Positions 1-5,688 of a DNA stretch of 5,688 nt are shown here, in pieces. Position numbers and translations under genes: made by a program. The stretch is taken from assembly GCF_905372335.1 (NCBI RefSeq), contig NZ_CAJPOU010000073.1, positions 1 through 5,688 on the forward strand. The letters run 5' to 3'. Within the stretch, counting starts at the first letter, position 1, and each line of letters begins with the position of its first letter. The notes under the pieces were generated by a model. That model was not told where the DNA came from. It saw only the letters and a list, made by a program, of their open reading frames with translations, and searched no databases. Source of the DNA: Streptococcus sp. A12 (lineage in GTDB: Bacteria > Bacillota > Bacilli > Lactobacillales > Streptococcaceae).

Positions 1-118
1 ACGCAGTGGTTGAGTGGGCTCTACTACGCTGATTTCATCAGCTTTTACAGCTCTACTCAACTGTGCGGAGGTGGGACGACGAAATCGAATTCTAACGAAT
101 TACCGATTTCTGTCCTAC
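1..118. repeat. Structured intergenic repeat element, partial at the window edge
   Basis: This non-coding stretch begins about 10 bp after the stop of the last ABC gene and continues past the left edge. It contains two hairpins back to back. The left one spans about 2-67: CGCA (2-5) pairs with TGCG (64-67), GTTGAGT (9-15) with ACTCAAC (55-61), and an internal hairpin GCTGAT (28-33)/ATCAGC (37-42) has a 3-base loop. An 8-bp direct repeat GCTCTACT occurs at 18-25 and 50-57. The right hairpin is 71-118. I recall similar sequence repeated between genes in mitis/sanguinis-group streptococci, but cannot confirm copy number or family name. No open frame here looks like a gene; a plus-strand frame from 14 simply runs into antisense of the ABC gene. 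Confidence 0.6.
71..118. repeat. Long interrupted inverted repeat (hairpin)
   Basis: Three stem blocks nest. GTGGGAC (71-77) pairs with GTCCTAC (112-118), GAAATCG (81-87) with CGATTTC (104-110), and AATTC (88-92) with GAATT (97-101), closing on the loop TAAC (93-96). Only positions 78-80, 102-103 and 111 are left unpaired. The total is 19 pairs, one of which (73 with 116) is G-U if the plus strand is transcribed and an A-C mismatch if the minus strand is. There is no T-run after the stem on the minus strand, so it is not an ordinary intrinsic terminator for the ABC operon, although it could stabilise the 3' end of that mRNA. Confidence 0.7.
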
Positions 119-127
119 TCTCTTTTG

Positions 128-1888
128 TTAAGCCACTTCTTCTGTGAATTGACTATTGTAGAGATCGGCATAGAATCCATTTTGGCTCATGAGTTCTTGG
201 TGGTTGCCTTGCTCGATAATATTTCCATCTTTCATCACGAGAATCAGATCTGCATTACGGATAGTGGACAAGCGATGGGCAATGACAAAGGAAGTTCGGC
301 CTTCCATGAGTTTGTCCATGGCTTTTTGAATTAACTCTTCTGTACGGGTATCGACAGATGAGGTTGCTTCATCCAAGATGAGGAGCGGGGCATCCTTCAA
401 GAGGGCACGCGCAATGGTCAAGAGTTGCTTTTGACCAACGGACAAGGTCACTGAATCATCTAATACGGTCTCGTAGCCATTCGGTAAGGTCCGAATAAAG
501 TGATGGACCCCAACAGCTCGGGTTGCCGCTTCGACCGCTTCATCTGAAATGTCGGCTTGATTAAAGACGAGGTTTTCACGAATAGTGCCTTCAAAGAGCC
601 AAGTATCTTGTAAGACCATCGAAAAGGCATCATGAACTTCTTGGCGACTCATGGCCTTGGTATCCACACCATCGATGGCAATTTTACCAGCTTGAATGTC
701 GTAGAAACGCATCAAGAGATTGACCATGGTAGTCTTACCAGCGCCTGTCGGACCAACAATGGCCACTTTTTGTCCAGGCTTCGCTTCAGCTGTAAAGTCA
801 TGGATAATGGTCTTGTCTGGTGAATAGCCAAAGCGCACATGTTCAAAAGTGACATGACCTTTTGGCGCTTCCAATTGGCGAGTTTTTTGGGATTCGTCTT
901 CCATTTCTTCTTCGTCTAAGAATTCAAAGACACGCCCCATAGCAGCACTGGCCGATTGCAATTGGGTAATTCCTTGGGCCATTTGACCAATTGGTTGGGT
1001 AAAGATACGGACATAGGTCATAAAGGCCACAATGGTACCGATGGTAATATCCCCATTAATGGTGAGGGCGGCCCCTACGATACAGACCATGACATAACCA
1101 AAATTCCCTACAAACTGCATCAAGGGCATCATGATCCCAGAGAAGAATTGTGACTTCCACATGCTCTGGTATAAGTCCTGGTTGATGGCATCAAAATGAT
1201 TTTTGGCTTGATGACGGCCATTATAAGAAATCACCACATTGTGTCCACTGTAGATTTCTTCTACATAACCTGAAACTTTAGCAAGATTGTCCTGTTGTTG
1301 CTTAAAGAGTGGCTGACTCTTGACCATAATGATGCTAGAGAGGGCAAAGCCAGCAAAGACGGATACAATCGCTGTGACAGCTAAGTGCCAGTCCGTCTTA
1401 AACATCATAAAGATGGAGCCAATCAATAAGACGATAGAGGAGACCATTTGAACCAAACTTTGGTTAAAGGATTGAGTCATCAAATCCACATCATTGGTCA
1501 CACGAGACAAGGTATCTCCTTGTTCGTGACTATCGAAATATTGTAGGGGCACGCGATTGATCTTCTCTGCGATAGCATTACGCAAACGTTCCGCAAACTG
1601 CTGAATCATAGTAGAGATGATAAAGTTACTACTGTATGAAACCAGTGCTCCCACTCCATAAAGGATGGCTAAGGTCAGGGCAATCGAGGCAATCTTGTCA
1701 ATATCGATTGTCCCACCCATCCCTTTTGTGATAGTATCCGTGATTTCCTTTAACTTGTCCGGTCCAATGACGGTGATGACGCTGGACACAATCGAAAAGA
1801 GAATAGCGATGATGAAAAACAGACGGAATCCCTTCAAATATGGAGAAAGTTGGCTCCAAAGGGACGATTCTTGTTTTGTCTTATGCAT
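128..1888 (-). CDS. ABC exporter half-transporter, catalytically competent subunit (RcrQ-like)
   Basis: Membrane half-transporter of 586 residues that probably pumps a substrate out of the cell as a heterodimer with the gene before it. An N-terminal membrane domain has about six helices (near residues 21-41, 66-92, 145-163, 168-189, 250-276, 281-300), followed by the nucleotide-binding domain. Visible motifs: Walker A GPTGAGKTT (379-387, K385), Q-loop Q427, Walker B LLILDE (D506, catalytic E507), and switch H538 in VIAHRLST. The signature is LSVGQ (482-486), with Val for the first Gly of LSGGQ, so this half gives its partner a poor signature. I chose the ATG at 1888: AAGGAGG sits 9 bp before it and it overlaps the previous stop by only 8 bp. 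The longer open frame from 1951 would overlap by 71 bp. It is the last gene of the operon. Transport by a heterodimer is a family inference; the substrate is unknown. Confidence 0.93.
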   Translation of the reverse strand: MHKTKQESSLWSQLSPYLKGFRLFFIIAILFSIVSSVITVIGPDKLKEITDTITKGMGGTIDIDKIASIALTLAILYGVGALVSYSSNFIISTMIQQFAERLRNAIAEKINRVPLQYFDSHEQGDTLSRVTNDVDLMTQSFNQSLVQMVSSIVLLIGSIFMMFKTDWHLAVTAIVSVFAGFALSSIIMVKSQPLFKQQQDNLAKVSGYVEEIYSGHNVVISYNGRHQAKNHFDAINQDLYQSMWKSQFFSGIMMPLMQFVGNFGYVMVCIVGAALTINGDITIGTIVAFMTYVRIFTQPIGQMAQGITQLQSASAAMGRVFEFLDEEEMEDESQKTRQLEAPKGHVTFEHVRFGYSPDKTIIHDFTAEAKPGQKVAIVGPTGAGKTTMVNLLMRFYDIQAGKIAIDGVDTKAMSRQEVHDAFSMVLQDTWLFEGTIRENLVFNQADISDEAVEAATRAVGVHHFIRTLPNGYETVLDDSVTLSVGQKQLLTIARALLKDAPLLILDEATSSVDTRTEELIQKAMDKLMEGRTSFVIAHRLSTIRNADLILVMKDGNIIEQGNHQELMSQNGFYADLYNSQFTEEVA

Positions 1889-3683
1889 GTTCCAACTCCT
1901 CCTTAGATAATTGTGAATAGGCAATTTCTTGGTAGACTTCATTAGTCTCAAGCAATTCCTTGTGGGTTCCTTGACCGACGACTTGTCCTTTGTCCAAAAC
2001 CAAGATCAAGTCCGCATCCATAATGGTCGAAATCCGTTGGGCTACGATCAATTTGGTCGTATCTGCCAGCTCTTCTTTCAGGGCTTGTCGCAAGATACAA
2101 TCCGTCTTATAATCCAGGGCTGAGAAGGAATCATCAAAAATGAGGATCTCAGGTTTCCGAGCAAGAGCACGCGCGATGGCTAAGCGTTGGCGTTGACCTC
2201 CAGAGAAGTTGGTTCCTCCTTGCGCTACTTCTGTGTCCAAGCCCTTTTCTTTTGCGGCAACAAACTCTTTGGCTTGGGCCAATTCAAGAGCTTTCCAGAT
2301 GGCTTCATCCTCTAATTTTCCTTGACTACTTTCTCCAAATTCCATATTGGAGCGAATAGTGCCGCTAAAGAGAACTGCTTTTTGTGGAATGTAGCCCACC
2401 TTATTATTCAATTCTTGGTGGCTGTAGTCCTTAACATTCACGCCATCCACTAAGATTTTTCCTTCCGTCGCATCGTAAAATCGCGGAATCAAATTGACCA
2501 AAGTGGATTTCCCAGAACCGGTCGATCCTATGAAAGCAACGGTTTGTCCCTTTTGGGCTGAGAAGGTCACATGCTCAATCACAGCACGAGCACTCCGTCC
2601 ATATCTAAAGGAAACATCTTGGAATTCGACACTTCCTTTTTCTCCAGTCTCAGTCTTGGACTCACTTGGAAAATCAACAGATGGCTCTAGAGCTAAGACC
2701 TGGTTAATCCGTTTTGCGGACACCAAGGCACGAGGAAGAACCATCATAATCGCTACCATCATCATGAAACCAATAACGACCTGCATGGCGTAAGAGGAGA
2801 AAGTGACCATATCTGAGAAGACCTTGGTACGATCAGCAAGGGCAGAACTCACGGCAAGCTTTGTGGGATTTGTTGGCATGGCAATATCATTGATCAGATA
2901 AGCTCCAATCCAGTAAATGGCAAGTGTCAAGCCACTTGATACCACTGTCATGACCGGATTCATCAAGGACATCAAACGGTAAACAAATAAGTTCAGACTG
3001 GTTAAAGCTTTATTTTCTGTTTTGAATTTTTCAGTTTGATAGTCTTCCGCATTGTAGGCGCGAACGACCCGCACCCCTGTCAAACTCTCCCGCGTCGTTG
3101 CATTCAAATCATCTGTCAATCCTTGAACCTTTTGCTGGCGCGGAAAGGCAATAAGAACCAGAACAGAGAGAAGGATTAAGACCATCAAGACAGCAATCCC
3201 AACAGAAGTTGTCCAGGCATCGCTCTTCCCCCAAATCTTGGTCAGAGCCCAAATAGCCATAATGGGACCACGCGTTACAACTTGCATCCCCATCACAATC
3301 ATCATTTGCAACTGGGTTAAATCATTGGTCGTCCGGGTCAAGAGAGAGGGAACAGAGAAGTTCTTGATCTCAGCATCTGAGTAATCCATCACTTGATGGA
3401 AAATCTCTCCTCGAAGCCGCGTCGTAAAGCTGGCAGCGACTCGTGAAGCCAAAAAGCCCACAAAAACTGCCATCAAAAAACTTCCAAAAGAGAAGAGCAA
3501 CATCTTGCTTCCCGGATTCATGATATCAGAAACCTTGGTCCCATCCTTGGCTAAGAGGGTCGTGATATCGGATAAGTATTCAGGAGTCTTTAAATCCATC
3601 CAAACAGCCAGACAGATAAAGACCGTACTAAGGGCAATCATACCCCATTCTTTGGCGGTTAACCGCCGAAATATATTGATCAT
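1881..3683 (-). CDS. ABC exporter half-transporter with degenerate ATP site (RcrP-like)
   Basis: A 600-residue membrane half-transporter, full length for a one-TMD-one-NBD exporter. Six membrane helices fall near residues 13-30, 61-82, 128-150, 158-180, 240-265 and 297-318. A polar stretch of about 28 residues (264-292) between helices 5 and 6 is long for this class and would face outside. In the nucleotide-binding domain, Walker A is GSTGSGKST (386-394, K392), the Q-loop is Q434 and the signature is FSGGQ (493-497). Walker B reads IFDD, with D518 where the catalytic Glu should be, and the switch His is Gln (Q549 in IVAQR). These are the classic changes of the degenerate half of heterodimeric exporters such as TM287/288, BmrCD and LmrCD. 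The start overlaps the MarR stop by 4 bp (ATGA), with AAAGGAG 6 bp before it, so translation is probably coupled. The substrate is unknown; drug, peptide or lipid are all possible. Confidence 0.93.
   Translation of the reverse strand: MINIFRRLTAKEWGMIALSTVFICLAVWMDLKTPEYLSDITTLLAKDGTKVSDIMNPGSKMLLFSFGSFLMAVFVGFLASRVAASFTTRLRGEIFHQVMDYSDAEIKNFSVPSLLTRTTNDLTQLQMMIVMGMQVVTRGPIMAIWALTKIWGKSDAWTTSVGIAVLMVLILLSVLVLIAFPRQQKVQGLTDDLNATTRESLTGVRVVRAYNAEDYQTEKFKTENKALTSLNLFVYRLMSLMNPVMTVVSSGLTLAIYWIGAYLINDIAMPTNPTKLAVSSALADRTKVFSDMVTFSSYAMQVVIGFMMMVAIMMVLPRALVSAKRINQVLALEPSVDFPSESKTETGEKGSVEFQDVSFRYGRSARAVIEHVTFSAQKGQTVAFIGSTGSGKSTLVNLIPRFYDATEGKILVDGVNVKDYSHQELNNKVGYIPQKAVLFSGTIRSNMEFGESSQGKLEDEAIWKALELAQAKEFVAAKEKGLDTEVAQGGTNFSGGQRQRLAIARALARKPEILIFDDSFSALDYKTDCILRQALKEELADTTKLIVAQRISTIMDADLILVLDKGQVVGQGTHKELLETNEVYQEIAYSQLSKEELEHA
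1898..1904 (-). promoter_or_regulatory. Ribosome binding site that fixes the start of the second ABC gene
   Basis: AAGGAGG lies 9 bp upstream of the ATG at 1888-1886, inside the last codons of the upstream ABC gene. It is the reason for preferring the 586-residue protein over a longer reading from 1951. Confidence 0.85.
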
Positions 3684-4126
3684 TCCTCGCTCCTTTCTTT
3701 CATGTTCTCATAAAATTGATGCATGACCGTGAAAAAGATGGTCAAATCTTCTTCTGATACACCAGCCATCATATCCTGGTCTACTTCTTCAAAGAATTGT
3801 TTCATGTCATTCAACTTATCTTTCACACTGTCTGTTAGGTAGACATACTTAGCCCGTTTATCGGTTGGACTAGGCTCTAGATAAATAAAGCCATTTTTCT
3901 CCATGCGCTTGATCAGGTTACTCGTCACGGATTTTGAGATATGAAGTTCCTGCTCAACATCCCGAATCAAGGTCACCTTTCCCTCTTTCTCACGATGGGA
4001 TAAAAAGATCAATACCTGACCTTGGGGGCCTGCAATAAATTCAAGGCCACGTTTCTTGGCTTCTCTTTCCATCATAAGATGAATGAGATGGCCGATTTTT
4101 TTAAATTCTACTAACGGTTTGTCCAT
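3680..4126 (-). CDS. MarR-family transcriptional regulator (RcrR-like)
   Basis: A DNA-binding regulator of 148 residues, normal for MarR proteins, which act as dimers on short palindromes and usually repress their own operon. Numbering from the second ATG, helices at about 5-45 should form part of the dimer interface. The winged helix-turn-helix covers about 52-98: helix 2 near VTLIRDVEQEL, recognition helix SKSVTSNLIKRM (65-76), and a wing ending in DKRAKYVYLT (89-98), the family's D-x-R...LT pattern. A C-terminal helix (about 125-145) completes the dimer region. There is no cysteine, so an OhrR-like thiol switch is excluded. It heads the operon with two ABC exporters and lies just after three matching 18-bp dyads. 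Two ATGs occur in tandem (4129 and 4126). GGAGG is 1 bp from the first and 4 bp from the second, so I prefer the second. The position resembles rcrR of S. mutans; the effector is unknown. Confidence 0.92.
   Translation of the reverse strand: MDKPLVEFKKIGHLIHLMMEREAKKRGLEFIAGPQGQVLIFLSHREKEGKVTLIRDVEQELHISKSVTSNLIKRMEKNGFIYLEPSPTDKRAKYVYLTDSVKDKLNDMKQFFEEVDQDMMAGVSEEDLTIFFTVMHQFYENMKERSEE
3690..3696 (-). promoter_or_regulatory. Ribosome binding site of the first ABC gene
   Basis: AAAGGAG lies 6 bp upstream of the ATG at 3683-3681 and inside the end of the MarR gene. Together with the ATGA stop/start overlap it supports the chosen start and translational coupling. Confidence 0.8.
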
Positions 4127-4130
4127 CATC

Positions 4131-4135
4131 CCTCC
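4131..4135 (-). promoter_or_regulatory. Unusually close ribosome binding site of the MarR gene
   Basis: GGAGG is followed by one G and then two adjacent ATG codons. Spacing is 1 bp to the ATG at 4129 and 4 bp to the ATG at 4126; the normal range is about 5-9. This favours the second ATG and suggests modest translation of the regulator compared with the ABC genes, whose sites are well spaced. Confidence 0.7.
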
Positions 4136-4144
4136 AAAATCAAT

Positions 4145-4162
4145 TAGTTCCCAAGAGAACTA
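4145..4162 (-). promoter_or_regulatory. Operator copy O1 (leader, before the MarR gene)
   Basis: On the minus strand the site reads TAGTTCTCTTGGGAACTA. The outer six bases of each half are perfectly symmetrical (TAGTTC/GAACTA). It lies downstream of the predicted transcription start and about 10 bp before the GGAGG. In RNA the same bases could form a small 6-bp hairpin. Binding by the adjacent MarR protein is inferred from position and from repetition of the motif. Confidence 0.7.
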
Positions 4163-4164
4163 GT

Positions 4165-4182
4165 TAGTGTTTATGAGAACTA
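4165..4182 (-). promoter_or_regulatory. Operator copy O2 (over the transcription start)
   Basis: On the minus strand the site reads TAGTTCTCATAAACACTA. The left half TAGTTCTC is identical to O1 and O3, while the right half is weaker (CACTA instead of GAACTA). It touches the last base of the -10 and covers the expected start point near 4175, a placement that would block RNA polymerase. Its centre is exactly 20 bp from that of O1. Confidence 0.6.
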
Positions 4183-4209
4183 TTTTACACCTTCCACACA
4201 AAAAGTCAA
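4182..4209 (-). promoter_or_regulatory. Sigma-A-type promoter of the marR-ABC operon
   Basis: On the minus strand a -35 of TTGACT (4209-4204) and a -10 of TAAAAT (4187-4182) are separated by 16 bp. The predicted start is near 4175, giving a leader of about 46-49 bases. It is the only good promoter seen in the gap between the lacD terminator and the MarR gene. No promoter is evident in the junctions between the MarR and ABC genes, so all three are probably on one transcript. Confidence 0.75.
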
Positions 4210-4214
4210 GAAAA

Positions 4215-4232
4215 AAGTTCTTAAGAGAACTA
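4215..4232 (-). promoter_or_regulatory. Operator copy O3 (upstream of the -35)
   Basis: On the minus strand the site reads TAGTTCTCTTAAGAACTT, matching O1 at 14 of 18 positions, with strong symmetry (AGTTCT/AGAACT after one outer mismatch). It begins 5 bp upstream of the -35 box, and its centre is 50 bp from that of O2. It could help repress through contacts between bound dimers or block the upstream part of the promoter. Confidence 0.65.
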
Positions 4233-4240
4233 TCCTTTCT

Positions 4241-4280
4241 AAAAAAATAGTCCTTCTAGATTTTTCTAGAAGGACTATTT
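4241..4280 (-). terminator. Rho-independent terminator of the lac operon
   Basis: A perfect 16-bp stem (4245-4260 with 4265-4280) closes on a 4-base loop. On the minus strand it is followed by seven consecutive T (4247-4241, three of them shared with the stem base). It starts 22 bp after the lacD stop and therefore ends the lac transcript. On the plus strand only three T follow the stem, so termination in that direction should be weak; no plus-strand gene is present to need it. Confidence 0.92.
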
Positions 4281-4302
4281 GATACGTTAGGAACTAAGAA
4301 AA

Positions 4303-5283
4303 TTAAATACGCTCTTTCCAAGAAGTTGCGACTTGGTCTAAGACTTGGTTGAGCTCTTCAATGTTGCGACGACCTTCGGTACGGAGCCACTCACGAGCTG
4401 CTGCTTCGCCATTTTTGATGTAGGCTTCTACAGATCCAGCCCAAGTTGCACGGCCACAGAGAACTCCATTGAAGTTTGCTCCTGCTTCATGCGCAAAGAC
4501 GAGGGTTTCTTGGAAGAGTTTGGCAGAGACACCGGCACTCAAGTAGATGTATGGAAGGTTGGTTGCTGCTTCTTGTTCTTTAAAGAAGGCAGCAGCTTCT
4601 TCACGGCTATGAACGATTTCTCCATCGCCAAAGCCTTCTACGTATTTGACATTGACTGGCACTTCTACCTTCAAGATATCGACGTTGAAGCGTGGGTCTG
4701 AGAAGACTTTCATAGCTTCGATGACCTTACGAGGTTTTACTTTCGCATATTCTACAGAACCTGCATCCGCAATAGTTTCATCATAAGCCAAGATTTCAAG
4801 GAAGAATGGAATTTCTTCTGCAGCACATTCTGAACCGATGCGTTCGATGTAGGCTTGTTTTTCTTGGTTGAGTTCTTCTGCACTATCCACATCATAGTAG
4901 AGCAAGAATTTCACTGCATCTGCGCCCTGTTCTTTGATGCGTTTAGCTGACCAAAGGTTAAGGCAGTCTGGCAGACGTTTTGTGCTAGAAGTGTCGTAGC
5001 CAGTTTTTTCATAAGCCAACAAGAGACCTGCTTCTGCATCCAAGACCTTGGTTGCTGGAAGTCCATACTCAGGGTCCAAGAGCATAGAAGATGCGAATGG
5101 TGTCAATTCTTCAGCCACCAAGACCTTCAATTCTTCCATTTGGGCCACGGTTGGTTCTGCGTCTTGGTACTGAGCCATGAGGCGTTTCAAGGCACCACGT
5201 TGGTCAAAGGCCAAGGCTGAGATCACACCCTCTTTGGTGCTCAATTTTTCTAAATAGTTGCGTTTTTGTTCTGTTAATACCAT
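4303..5283 (-). CDS. lacD: Tagatose-1,6-bisphosphate aldolase (class I, LacD)
   Basis: Cytoplasmic enzyme that splits tagatose 1,6-bisphosphate into dihydroxyacetone phosphate and glyceraldehyde 3-phosphate, the last step of the lactose/galactose tagatose-6-phosphate pathway. The 326-residue length is that of full LacD. It is a single TIM barrel with the known family residues at their usual numbers: D27 (AFDQR), K125 (AVKFLLYYD), the acid/base E163 (FLEIL), the Schiff-base lysine K205 (DILKVEVPV) and phosphate-binding R278 (CGRATW). The start at 5283 has AAGAGG 6 bp upstream (5290-5295) and lies 1 bp after the lacC stop. In S. pyogenes a LacD paralogue (LacD.1) has been recruited as a regulator of virulence genes. 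Nothing here shows such a role, and the lacC context argues for ordinary catabolism. The gene is followed by a terminator, with no lacF/E/G downstream. Confidence 0.97.
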   Translation of the reverse strand: MVLTEQKRNYLEKLSTKEGVISALAFDQRGALKRLMAQYQDAEPTVAQMEELKVLVAEELTPFASSMLLDPEYGLPATKVLDAEAGLLLAYEKTGYDTSSTKRLPDCLNLWSAKRIKEQGADAVKFLLYYDVDSAEELNQEKQAYIERIGSECAAEEIPFFLEILAYDETIADAGSVEYAKVKPRKVIEAMKVFSDPRFNVDILKVEVPVNVKYVEGFGDGEIVHSREEAAAFFKEQEAATNLPYIYLSAGVSAKLFQETLVFAHEAGANFNGVLCGRATWAGSVEAYIKNGEAAAREWLRTEGRRNIEELNQVLDQVATSWKERI

Positions 5284-5284
5284 C

Positions 5285-5688
5285 TTATACCTCTTTTACA
5301 ATTATATTCTGATACAAATCATCGTAGTGGGCCATATTGACATGCCCTGTCATCTTTTCTTGGGCATTTAGCATCCCTAGGACCATAGCATGGGTCAAGA
5401 GGGCCGCGTCATCTTTTCCGCTACTGAGGGCAGCAGAAATCCCAGCTACGGTTGAATCTCCAGATCCCACTGGATTGACCACTTCAATTTTTGGAATATC
5501 GACCTTATAGAAGCTGTCTCCATGTTTGGCAAAGGCACCATCTCCACCTAAGGAGACGATAATCCATTCGATTCCTTCAAACAGCGGGTCTTTCAAAACT
5601 TCTTTTAAGTCCTCAAAATCCGCCGAAACATCTCGTCCTAAGAGTTGAGATAATTCTTCGCGATTGGGTTTAATCACCGTTGGTTTGA
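5285..5688 (-). CDS. lacC: Tagatose-6-phosphate kinase (LacC), C-terminal part, cut by the window edge
   Basis: PfkB/ribokinase-family kinase that phosphorylates tagatose 6-phosphate with ATP to tagatose 1,6-bisphosphate, the substrate of the next gene's product. The frame is open to the right edge, so the true start lies outside. About 133 of roughly 310 residues are present. The fragment begins KPTVIKPN, a conserved LacC stretch. The PfkB signature NPVGSGDSTVAGI is at fragment residues 71-83, where D77 is the catalytic base and the surrounding glycines form the anion hole. An in-frame GTG at 5675-5677 is an internal Val codon (TVIKPN), not a start. The gene ends one base before lacD and carries lacD's ribosome binding site in its last codons, so the two are certainly co-transcribed. 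lacA and lacB would be expected upstream, beyond the window. Confidence 0.95.
   Translation of the reverse strand, partial: KPTVIKPNREELSQLLGRDVSADFEDLKEVLKDPLFEGIEWIIVSLGGDGAFAKHGDSFYKVDIPKIEVVNPVGSGDSTVAGISAALSSGKDDAALLTHAMVLGMLNAQEKMTGHVNMAHYDDLYQNIIVKEV
5290..5295 (-). promoter_or_regulatory. Ribosome binding site of lacD
   Basis: AAGAGG sits 6 bp before the lacD ATG and overlaps the final lacC codons (stop codon at 5287-5285). It confirms the lacD start and indicates coupled translation of kinase and aldolase. Confidence 0.8.

Noticed and set aside
71..118. Terminator for the exporter operon
   Set aside because: The stem is good, but no T-run follows it on the minus strand, so I list it only as a structured repeat.
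14..334. Plus-strand open frame of about 106 codons
   Set aside because: It runs from the repeat element into antisense of the ABC nucleotide-binding domain and has no convincing ribosome binding site or family features.
1889..1951. Possible 21-residue N-terminal extension of the second ABC gene from an ATG at 1951
   Set aside because: It would overlap the preceding gene by 71 bp, encodes an unlikely basic leader, and a strong AAGGAGG 9 bp before the ATG at 1888 marks a better start.
4141..4235. CRISPR array or direct-repeat cluster
   Set aside because: The repeated units are short palindromes at promoter positions with no spacers of regular length; they are operators.
4287..4297. TTAG-GAA-CTAA dyad after lacD as a fourth operator
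   Set aside because: It contains GAACTA but lacks the TAGTTC half at the proper distance and is separated from the promoter by the terminator; probably chance.
4345..4701. Plus-strand open frame of 118 codons opposite lacD, and similar shorter ones opposite the ABC genes
   Set aside because: These are antisense shadows of well-conserved genes, with no promoter, ribosome binding site or recognisable protein features.
5675..5677. GTG as a start codon for a short separate gene at the right edge
   Set aside because: The frame is open through the window edge and the residues before it (KPT) continue the conserved LacC motif, so it is an internal valine.

Overview
The window looks like the chromosome of a low-GC Gram-positive coccus, most likely a Streptococcus. 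The evidence is a LacC/LacD pair of the tagatose-6-phosphate pathway, strong AGGAGG-type ribosome binding sites with tightly packed genes, and a structured intergenic repeat of a kind I recall from streptococci. Species cannot be decided from this sequence. All five genes lie on the minus strand, so transcription runs from high to low coordinates.

Region 1 (5688 to about 4241) is the end of a lac operon. It holds the C-terminal 133 codons of lacC (tagatose-6-phosphate kinase, cut by the window edge), then lacD (tagatose-1,6-bisphosphate aldolase) one base later. LacD carries all the active-site residues I know for the family. A 16-bp perfect-stem terminator follows lacD, so no lacFEG genes lie directly downstream here.

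Region 2 (about 4240 to 4130) is a compact control region. A sigma-A-like promoter sits among three copies of an 18-bp dyad, TAGTTCTC(N4)GAACTA-like, with centres 20 and 50 bp apart. One copy lies just upstream of the -35, one touches the -10 and covers the predicted start site, and one is in the leader. This looks like an autoregulated MarR promoter.

Region 3 (about 4126 to 128) is a three-gene operon: a MarR-family regulator and two ABC exporter half-transporters, joined by a 4-bp and an 8-bp overlap. The two half-transporters have complementary defects. The first lacks the catalytic Glu and the switch His but has an intact signature; the second has both but a damaged signature (LSVGQ). They should form a heterodimer with one competent and one degenerate ATP site. 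Order and architecture resemble the rcrRPQ operon of Streptococcus mutans, which is linked to competence and stress tolerance; that assignment is from memory and not verified by alignment.

Region 4 (127 to 1) is a stem-loop-rich intergenic element starting about 10 bp after the last ABC stop codon and running off the window. It has no U-tract, so it is not a standard terminator.

I see no wholly new system. The points most worth a second look are the three-operator promoter, the paired ATP-site defects, and the terminal repeat element.
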